Source: Clostridia bacterium (GTDB taxonomy: Bacteria > Bacillota > Clostridia > Peptostreptococcales > Acidaminobacteraceae). Taken from it: DNA of 47,064 nt. Location: assembly GCA_016938815.1 (NCBI GenBank), contig JAFGTX010000012.1:1-47064 (forward strand), read 5' to 3'. Every line of letters starts with the position of its first letter. Position 1 is the stretch's first letter. The position numbers and the translations under genes are program-made. The notes under the pieces are model-generated. The model did not search any database and had not been told where the DNA came from. It was given only the letters and a program-made list of their open reading frames with translations. Positions 37,511 through 47,064 of this stretch are shown here, one piece after another.

Positions 37511-39970
37511 TTACTCCTTGTCAAATTCTATAGTAAATACAGTGCCACTTTCTGGTTCACTATCACAGTTGATTCTGCCGTTTAGCTGTCCTGTGACGAT
37601 GTTGTAGACAACATTAAGTCCAAGACCGCTACCACCGCGTCCGCGATTGGTTGTGTAAAATGGTTCGAAAATGTGTTTTTTTACTTCTTCTGTCATGCCT
37701 ATGCCATCATCGCTATAGACCAATTTGATGGTGTCTTTTCCCTCAACTACTTCAATGATGACGTGTCCGTCTGTTTTGCCGTTAAAGCCATGAATAATGG
37801 AATTCATAATAAAGTTGGTGAGGATCTGTGAAAAAGCACCGGAGTAGCTAAATAGCATAAGGTCTTTAGGGCACCGTATTTCAAAGGTATGACCCTTGTT
37901 TTTGTATTCGTGTTTCAAGCTTAAAAGAATGGATTGGATATAATCGTAAACGTTAAAATGTAGCTTGCTTTCGATGGATTGGTTGACTGCAATTTCCTTG
38001 AAGCTTTTAACTAAGTTGGAAGCCCGGTTGAGGTTGCTGGAAAGAATACTGCCGGTCTCGCTGACACTGGTAATATAGTCAATAAGGGTTTCCTTGCTCA
38101 TTCTATTGTGAGAAAGATCGTCTACGGCTGTTTGGCTATGCTTTTCAAGCAAGGATGCTGCAGAGACAGCAACACCAAGTGGTGTATTGATTTCATGTGC
38201 AATGCCGGAAACGAGACTTCCAAGGGAAGCGAGTTTTTCCTTATCAACCAATTCGGTCATGACGCGTTCAAGTTCTTCTGTACGCTGCTTGACTAGATCT
38301 TCTAGACGTTCTTTTTCGCTTGCGTTTAGCTGTTCTATTTCTTCTTGTGCTTGAATGAGCTCGGTAATATCTGTATTAGCACCGATAATCATAATGATGT
38401 TGCGGTAATCATCAAGGACAGGAATCATCGTCACAGTGGCGATTTTTCGGTTACCTACAGCATCGTAATATTCATTTCTTGCATAAAGCTTTTCTTTTTT
38501 CTGTAGGGTTTCATTGATGAGTCTTTGCCAAAAGTTTATGGTTTCTTGTGTGCCAAAGAGTTTTGAAAAATGTTGCCCAATGACGTCCTCACGCTTGATG
38601 TTCAATACCTCCTCTATCGGTTGATTGACTGAAAGGAGAATGCCTTGTGGCGAAAGACTGTAGATCATCGCATCCACACTTTCCACCAGTGAGCGGTAAC
38701 GTTCCTCTTTAAATTTGATTTCTTCAAAAGAGTTTTTAAGGTCTTTTCCGAGGGTGACGATAGCCGTTGACAAATCATGCACTTCTCGGACATGTACGTT
38801 GGTGCTAGGCATAGGTGCGTCCCAAGAACCACTGGCGATTTTCACCGCAGCGTGGGTACTGTCTATAATTGGGTCGGTGACATGGGTCAATATGGCTAGG
38901 CCTGAAGTAAGGCCGATAATAGCAATTAGAATCTGAATGCCGAACATCACGTTATTTCTATCTCGTACGACGCCCATGAGGTCGCTTTCAGGAATGATGA
39001 CGACGATACGCCAGTTCAAGGCAGTTGGTTCTCTTAAATGAGACACGAGCATGTAATGATTGGCACCGTTGAATTTAGGCTGTAGTACAGTATCGTAATC
39101 AAGATAGCGATCCTGCAGCAAATCAGCTGAAGCGCTGATTAGTGGATTGCTGCTCTCGCTAACCAGTGTTAATTTTGCACTAGGTGGGTCACCTGGAATA
39201 ATGGTGAGCGTATTCTCTTCACCTGAATGCGCGATGATTTCGTTGTCATGATTGACGATGTATATGACACCCTTACTGTCTGTCGTATTTTCTTTAAGAA
39301 AATTATTGATGCCATTGAGAGTGACATCTGTTGCCATAACACCTTTTAAACTGCCATCGGCATTGAAGACTGGTGAAACGAAGGTCATAGAAGATTCCAT
39401 GATTTCATCATAGTTGACGTAAATATCTGAAATTTGCTCAATTGGGCTGTCTTTTACCGGGGCATACCAAGGTCTTGTACGTGGGTCGTAGTGATCGTAC
39501 TGGGCAAGTACCGGCGTGTCTATGGTTTTACCGCTGTAAATGGTCAACAAATCATCAGACCGCGCATCTTTAAGAAGCAAATTGTAGCCTTCAGAGGAAA
39601 AGCGGTAACCGACAAAATTGCCATTTTCATCACCATAACTGATGGCGGTGATTTGTGGGGTGTTTTGTTGCAATCGAGTTGCGGCTTTATAAAGGTAGTG
39701 CTCTATATCTTCGAAAGTATCAGCGTCGAGATCTCTCATCACTAAGTCACTGCCAAGGATGCTGTTGACATTGAGAGGCTCAACCAAAAAATAGGACAAA
39801 CGACTTTGTGTTGTCTCGTTGAGGGCCTGAACGATTTTTTGACCATGTTCACGGGCAAGAAATGCATAGTCCAGCTTGCTGATGATAGCCTGTATGGAAA
39901 GTATAAGGATGATAAGAGCTATGAAAGGTAAAATAACTGCATATTTTAGTGAGTAGTATTTCGATTTCAT
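37511..39970 (-). CDS. Membrane histidine kinase (Cache-like sensor, HAMP, PAS, HATPase)
   Basis: Extracellular sensor between TMs, PAS (YRSLVESVDAMIYSLSPQG), GIAHEINTPLGVAVSAASLL H-box, GRGGSGLGLNVVYNIV. Confidence 0.93.
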   Translation of the reverse strand: MKSKYYSLKYAVILPFIALIILILSIQAIISKLDYAFLAREHGQKIVQALNETTQSRLSYFLVEPLNVNSILGSDLVMRDLDADTFEDIEHYLYKAATRLQQNTPQITAISYGDENGNFVGYRFSSEGYNLLLKDARSDDLLTIYSGKTIDTPVLAQYDHYDPRTRPWYAPVKDSPIEQISDIYVNYDEIMESSMTFVSPVFNADGSLKGVMATDVTLNGINNFLKENTTDSKGVIYIVNHDNEIIAHSGEENTLTIIPGDPPSAKLTLVSESSNPLISASADLLQDRYLDYDTVLQPKFNGANHYMLVSHLREPTALNWRIVVIIPESDLMGVVRDRNNVMFGIQILIAIIGLTSGLAILTHVTDPIIDSTHAAVKIASGSWDAPMPSTNVHVREVHDLSTAIVTLGKDLKNSFEEIKFKEERYRSLVESVDAMIYSLSPQGILLSVNQPIEEVLNIKREDVIGQHFSKLFGTQETINFWQRLINETLQKKEKLYARNEYYDAVGNRKIATVTMIPVLDDYRNIIMIIGANTDITELIQAQEEIEQLNASEKERLEDLVKQRTEELERVMTELVDKEKLASLGSLVSGIAHEINTPLGVAVSAASLLEKHSQTAVDDLSHNRMSKETLIDYITSVSETGSILSSNLNRASNLVKSFKEIAVNQSIESKLHFNVYDYIQSILLSLKHEYKNKGHTFEIRCPKDLMLFSYSGAFSQILTNFIMNSIIHGFNGKTDGHVIIEVVEGKDTIKLVYSDDGIGMTEEVKKHIFEPFYTTNRGRGGSGLGLNVVYNIVTGQLNGRINCDSEPESGTVFTIEFDKE

Positions 39971-40115
39971 GTGCTACCTCCTGGTATTCGTATAGTGGAC
40001 CTATACCCTAAATTGTATTAATTACAAAGGATTTAATAAAAAAATTAGAAAAATTCCAAAAAAATATTTCATGAAAATTGGTATGATTAGAGTAGAGAAA
40101 GAAGGGATGATGCGA

Positions 40116-40991
40116 ATGAAGAAAAAAGCAATTTATGCGGATATGATTTTATTACTGGTTGCCTTGCTATGGGGGACCACTTTTGTAGGCGGGAAGTACG
40201 CTTTGAACTATTTTACGCCCTTATACATCATTTCTATACGTTTTGTTTTGGCGTTTATGATGATGTCCATCGGATTCAGAAAAGAGACACGGTCACTAAC
40301 CAAGCAAGATATCAAGGCAGGGGTCATCGTTGGTACGATTCTATTCATAGCCTTTGCGACACAGCTGGTAGCACTTCAATACACGGCAGCAGGAAAGCAG
40401 GCATTTTTGGCGGGGACTTATGTGGTCATGGTGCCTTTTATCTCCTGGTGGCTGCACAAGAAAAAACCGGATAATTCCTCGTTTTTAGGAGCCTTTATCT
40501 GTTTCTTGGGCATTGGGTTATTGACGCTGAATGGGTCTTTGACCATTGGATTTGGCGATAGCCTGACGCTTTTCAGTTCCCTCTTTTTCGCGGGACATAT
40601 TATTTCAAACGGTCATTTTGTAGATGAAATAGGACCGGTTAAACTTACCATTGTGCAGTTCGGGACGGTAGCACTTCTGGCTACGACCTCAGCGCTGATC
40701 TTTGAACCGATGCCGAAAATGATTGAAGCAAATGGTCTCTTTGCAGTGCTCTATCTAGGTGTTTTTTGTACTGGTGTGGCTTATTTTCTCCAAACGATTG
40801 GTCAGAAATACGCACATTCAACCCATACGGCAATAATTTTGAGTCTAGAGGCCGTATTTGGTAGTATTTTAGCACTCATTGTACTGAATGAGGTGTTTAC
40901 CTTTAAGATGGTCTTGGGTTGTCTATCCATTTTGGCAGCAATCCTCATCATTGAGTTAAATGGCAGCAGTAAGGAAGAAACTTCCCTCTAA
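40116..40991 (+). CDS. DMT superfamily transporter (EamA domain)
   Basis: About 10 TM segments, ALLWGTTFVGGKYAL, C-terminal EamA repeat. ATG 40116 has the better RBS spacing. Confidence 0.9.
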   Translation: MKKKAIYADMILLLVALLWGTTFVGGKYALNYFTPLYIISIRFVLAFMMMSIGFRKETRSLTKQDIKAGVIVGTILFIAFATQLVALQYTAAGKQAFLAGTYVVMVPFISWWLHKKKPDNSSFLGAFICFLGIGLLTLNGSLTIGFGDSLTLFSSLFFAGHIISNGHFVDEIGPVKLTIVQFGTVALLATTSALIFEPMPKMIEANGLFAVLYLGVFCTGVAYFLQTIGQKYAHSTHTAIILSLEAVFGSILALIVLNEVFTFKMVLGCLSILAAILIIELNGSSKEETSL

Positions 40992-40999
40992 TTGGAAGG

Positions 41000-41041
41000 G
41001 ACGTCAAAAAGTTGTGGAATCCTTTTTGACGTCTTTTTTTA
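41000..41041 (+). terminator. Rho-independent terminator
   Basis: GACGTCAAAAAG...CTTTTTGACGTC followed by T-tract. Confidence 0.9.
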
Positions 41042-41113
41042 TTGTATGTATTATGTTAGAGTTATAGCAAAAGCACGGAGAAAAGAAAGAATCATCAAAT
41101 ATTGGAGGCGGCT

Positions 41114-42361
41114 ATGCAATCATTTTTTATGAATAATCGTGAGAACTTATGTCATTTTCTTGAAGATCAAGAAGCATTGGTTCTGTTTTCTGGAAAATCG
41201 CTAAAAAGTTCAGCGGACGCATTTTATCCATTTAGAGTCAACAAAAATTTTTATTATGCGACAGGTCTCAAAAGGGAGAATTTTGCGGTAGCCTTATTAA
41301 GACGTGGCGATGAAGTGGCGGTTAAGCTCTTCATCGAGGCAGGCGATGAACACGCTGAAAAGTGGTATGGCAGAAAGATGAAGAAAGAGATGGCTCAAAG
41401 GGTTTCGGGCATTGAGGATATCGTCTACATCGATGCTTTTCATACATGGTTGAACAATGAAATATACGAAGGCCGATTGAAAAAGCTGTATTTGGACCTT
41501 GAAAAGATATCCTGGCAGGAACCGGATGGTTTTGTTCATCGGGAGGCGGCTGAGATTAAATCGCGCTATCCGTTTTTAGTATTGGATAGCATTCATCCTT
41601 ATATTTCTGAGTTGCGGACAAGAAAATATGACTTTGAACTGGAGGCAATGAGGCAGGCAATAAAAATGACGGAGATAGGGCTGGAAAAAGTGTTGCAGGA
41701 CCTCAAACCAGGGGTATACGAATACCAGTTGGCATCGACTTTCCTTCATGAGGTGCAGATGGCGGGCGGCGATGGTCTTTCTTTTGATACGATCGCAGCA
41801 TCCGGAGATGATGGCGTCATCCTCCATTATGTTGAGAACAACAAGCCGGTGGCCGGTGGGACCTTGCTGCTCTTTGATTGTGGCGCCCAATATAATGAAT
41901 ACTGTGCCGATATTACAAGAACCTATCCTGCATCAGGCACATTTTCTGAAAGACAGAAGCTGATCTATAACATTGTTTTGAAAGCGGAAGAGGCGTGTAT
42001 AAAGGCTGCAAAACCGGGTATGACTTTTGAATCCTTGAATGCGGTCTGTAAAGCGGTTCTTACTGCAGAGTGTAAAGCGATTGGTCTGATTAAGGATGAC
42101 GAAGAATTATCCAAGTACTATTACCACGGTGTGAGTCATTTTCTCGGTCTGGATGCCCATGACGTAGGCAGTCGACAAATGATTTTTGAAGAGGGCATGG
42201 TGATTACCGTGGAACCGGGACTCTATATTGCGGAAGAGGGCATCGGCATTCGTATTGAGGACGATGTGCTAATTACAGAATCAGGTGGCGTAGACCTTTC
42301 AAAAGGCATCATCAAGACGATTGAAGAAATTGAGACATTTATGGCTATGTGGCATAAATAG
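41114..42361 (+). CDS. M24-family Xaa-Pro aminopeptidase
   Basis: Metal-site motifs LLFDCGAQYNEYCADITRTYP, HGVSHFLGLDAHDVG, MVITVEPGLYI. Confidence 0.92.
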   Translation: MQSFFMNNRENLCHFLEDQEALVLFSGKSLKSSADAFYPFRVNKNFYYATGLKRENFAVALLRRGDEVAVKLFIEAGDEHAEKWYGRKMKKEMAQRVSGIEDIVYIDAFHTWLNNEIYEGRLKKLYLDLEKISWQEPDGFVHREAAEIKSRYPFLVLDSIHPYISELRTRKYDFELEAMRQAIKMTEIGLEKVLQDLKPGVYEYQLASTFLHEVQMAGGDGLSFDTIAASGDDGVILHYVENNKPVAGGTLLLFDCGAQYNEYCADITRTYPASGTFSERQKLIYNIVLKAEEACIKAAKPGMTFESLNAVCKAVLTAECKAIGLIKDDEELSKYYYHGVSHFLGLDAHDVGSRQMIFEEGMVITVEPGLYIAEEGIGIRIEDDVLITESGGVDLSKGIIKTIEEIETFMAMWHK

Positions 42362-42385
42362 GTATGAATTTTACGGGAGGCAATT

Positions 42386-43405
42386 ATGAAAAATGTATAT
42401 TTTAAGCGGTATGAAGGCAATGATCCAGAGATTTTAAGCCAATTGGCACAAGTCTTGTTCGAACATATGGTGGAAGTAGAAGGGGTGACGCTGGAAAAGC
42501 AGGTACCTATTAAAGTCCATTTTGGGGAAAAGGGCAATGTGACCTATGTGCCAGCAGAGAGCTACAATGGATTGATTGCATCGCTGAAAAAGCGTGGTAT
42601 CGAAACGTCTTATATCGAAACCAACGTCCTTTATAGAGGTTCTAGAACTACAAGAGACAATCACTTGAAGTTGGCGGAGGATCATGGATTTACACAGATT
42701 CCTATCACGATTGCCGATGGTGAGATGGGCGAGTCGGTTTACGAAGTGAAAATCGATAAGACCTATTTTGAATCGGTGAAACTGGGTGCTGCTTTTGAGG
42801 ACTACAAGCAGATCCTTGTGACAGCTCATTTCAAGGGTCACGGTACAGCTGGATTTGGAGGTGCCTTAAAGCAATTGGCCATGGGCTTTGCATCTAGAAG
42901 CGGGAAAATGGCCCAACATTCCAAACAGACACCGAAGGTCAATATCGCAAAATGTACGGCTTGCGGCCTGTGTCTTACAAAATGTGACGTTGAGGCGATT
43001 AAGGTCAATGATTTCGCAGTCATTGATGCAAGCAAATGTGTAGGCTGTGCTGGTTGTATTGCGATTTGTCCGGTGGGTGCCATCACCAATGACTGGGGTG
43101 GTGAAAACTTCAAGGAGAAAGTGGCGGAATATGCTTATGGTGCAGACCTCAACAAAAACAACCTGTACATCAACTTTTTAATGAACATCACCAAAGAATG
43201 TGATTGTATGGGTCAGCATTACGATCCGATTGCCAACCATATTGGTGTATTTGCTTCCATGGATCCGGTGGCCCTTGATACCGCATGTCTTGACATATTG
43301 CAAAAAGAACACGGAACACCCCTATTTGAAAGTGGTCGTGTCACTCTAAATCATGCTAAAAAAATCAGCTTTGGCGATGCTGATTATCAATTGATTGAAT
43401 TGTAA
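42386..43405 (+). CDS. DUF362 domain-containing 4Fe-4S protein
   Basis: DUF362-like body with two ferredoxin motifs (CTACGLCLTKC, CVGCAGCIAICP). Confidence 0.88.
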   Translation: MKNVYFKRYEGNDPEILSQLAQVLFEHMVEVEGVTLEKQVPIKVHFGEKGNVTYVPAESYNGLIASLKKRGIETSYIETNVLYRGSRTTRDNHLKLAEDHGFTQIPITIADGEMGESVYEVKIDKTYFESVKLGAAFEDYKQILVTAHFKGHGTAGFGGALKQLAMGFASRSGKMAQHSKQTPKVNIAKCTACGLCLTKCDVEAIKVNDFAVIDASKCVGCAGCIAICPVGAITNDWGGENFKEKVAEYAYGADLNKNNLYINFLMNITKECDCMGQHYDPIANHIGVFASMDPVALDTACLDILQKEHGTPLFESGRVTLNHAKKISFGDADYQLIEL

Positions 43406-43424
43406 ATTTTATGTGAATTGACTT

Positions 43425-43449
43425 AAACCCCAACTGGCTTGGGGTTTTT
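43425..43449 (+). terminator. Rho-independent terminator
   Basis: AAACCCCAA-ctggc-TTGGGGTTTTT. Confidence 0.88.
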
Positions 43450-43491
43450 CTGTGCGCAAAATGGGGTAACTATATGGCAAAGTGATGTGAT

Positions 43492-46124
<2,633 letters not shown>

Positions 46125-46246
46125 AATATAAATTTATTGGCCTTTCTGGTTATTTTATTTTTGGAGGGGTAGAATCATTGTTGACGTTATCTTGTTACTC
46201 ATGTCTATACATTGGTATGGAATAACATAGGAAAAGGAGGGTTTAT

Positions 46247-46762
46247 ATGGGTAAAAAAGCGGTTGAAATAGCAAATCTAGATGTTGGAAAATTGATTGAA
46301 ATGTTAAATGCGGCATTGGCAGAAGAGTGGCTGGCCTACTATCAATACTGGATTGGCGCAAGAGTCATGGAAGGTCCAATGCGCAGTGAAATTGAACCTG
46401 AGTTGTTGTTGCATGCTACAGAGGAATTAGGACACGCTGAATTGGTGGTCAACCGTATTATACAGTTGGGTGGGACGCCGATTCTGAATCCGTCAGATTG
46501 GTTGAAACATGCAGAATGTGCCTATGAAACACCAAATGATCCTTATGTTGAGGCGATACTGAAGCAGAACTTAACAGGTGAGAGATGCGCGATTCAGCGC
46601 TATGAAGGCATTGCTCGGTATACGAGTGGCAAGGATTTGGTGACTTATGAAATGGCAATCACGATTTTGAATGACGAGCTGGAGCATGAGCATGATATTG
46701 AAGATTTCTTGAATGACATTAATAGAATGCGGGAAGACCTTCTCAAGTTAAAGATGGATTAG
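46247..46762 (+). CDS. Ferritin-like (Dps-like/DPSL) protein
   Basis: Four-helix di-iron pattern (LAEEWLAYYQYW, HATEELGHAEL, LTGERCAIQRYEG, LNDELEHEHDIEDFL). Confidence 0.85.
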   Translation: MGKKAVEIANLDVGKLIEMLNAALAEEWLAYYQYWIGARVMEGPMRSEIEPELLLHATEELGHAELVVNRIIQLGGTPILNPSDWLKHAECAYETPNDPYVEAILKQNLTGERCAIQRYEGIARYTSGKDLVTYEMAITILNDELEHEHDIEDFLNDINRMREDLLKLKMD

Positions 46763-46774
46763 GATGGTGAAGGT

Positions 46775-47064
46775 ATGACTGCTAGGAATAAGTATAAGAA
46801 GATCTTTGATGTGATGAATCTAGCAGTAATTATTGTTGAGAACTACAAAGTAATAGATGCAAATGAAGAGGCGATTCATTTATTATGTAAAAAGAAAGAG
46901 CGCGTGCTTAATAGTTCGCTTTTGGAACTGCTGGGCATGTATGAGAACGATTTGAAAGCCAAAGGTGCCTTGGAGATATCACTGAATGATGGTTATAAAA
47001 AGAAGCAATTGTCTGTTCAGACGGTAGCGCTTGAGGAAGAAGTGGAGAAACCGGATAATCCAAC
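46775..47064 (+). CDS. PAS-like domain protein, 3'-truncated by window edge
   Basis: MTARNKYKKIFDVMNLAVIIVENYKVIDANEEAIHLLCKKK resembles a PAS start; open frame to window end. Confidence 0.5.
   Translation, partial: MTARNKYKKIFDVMNLAVIIVENYKVIDANEEAIHLLCKKKERVLNSSLLELLGMYENDLKAKGALEISLNDGYKKKQLSVQTVALEEEVEKPDNP

Noticed and set aside
46181-46211. TTGACG-N19-TATACA before the ferritin-like gene as a MerR-type promoter
   Set aside because: No convincing dyad in the spacer and no adjacent MerR gene.

Overview
Chromosomal window from a low/mid-GC anaerobic Firmicute (Clostridia-like by gene content; genus not assignable from sequence alone). It is dominated by ordinary metabolic and regulatory genes: clpB (5'-truncated), an MFS transporter, an NSS-family Na+-dependent transporter, an OmpR-type two-component system, an EF-hand repeat protein, a Ca2+/Na+ antiporter, an MCP, a CoA-disulfide-reductase-like flavoprotein with an ArsR regulator, a Fur-family regulator, MerR and PucR regulators, an ornithine cyclodeaminase family/aminotransferase pair, proBA, an NapH-like ferredoxin, thiSFGH plus a ThiE/TenI gene, argGH, a PHP protein, glutamine synthetase, a histidine kinase with an HD-GYP/DUF3369 regulator, a DMT exporter, a Xaa-Pro peptidase, a DUF362 ferredoxin, a GH1 glycosidase, gdhA, a ferritin-like protein and a truncated PAS-like ORF. 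Three cis-regulatory RNAs are readable: a yybP-ykoY (Mn2+) riboswitch before the antiporter, a TPP riboswitch before thiS, and a T-box before argG. The most interesting stretch is 5.7-10.7 kb. The two-component operon promoter and the divergently oriented EF-hand gene promoter share an 11-bp direct-repeat operator at identical spacing to the -10, and the riboswitch-controlled cation antiporter lies next door, suggesting a cation-responsive module. No CRISPR array, tRNA, rRNA, transposase or prophage was seen.
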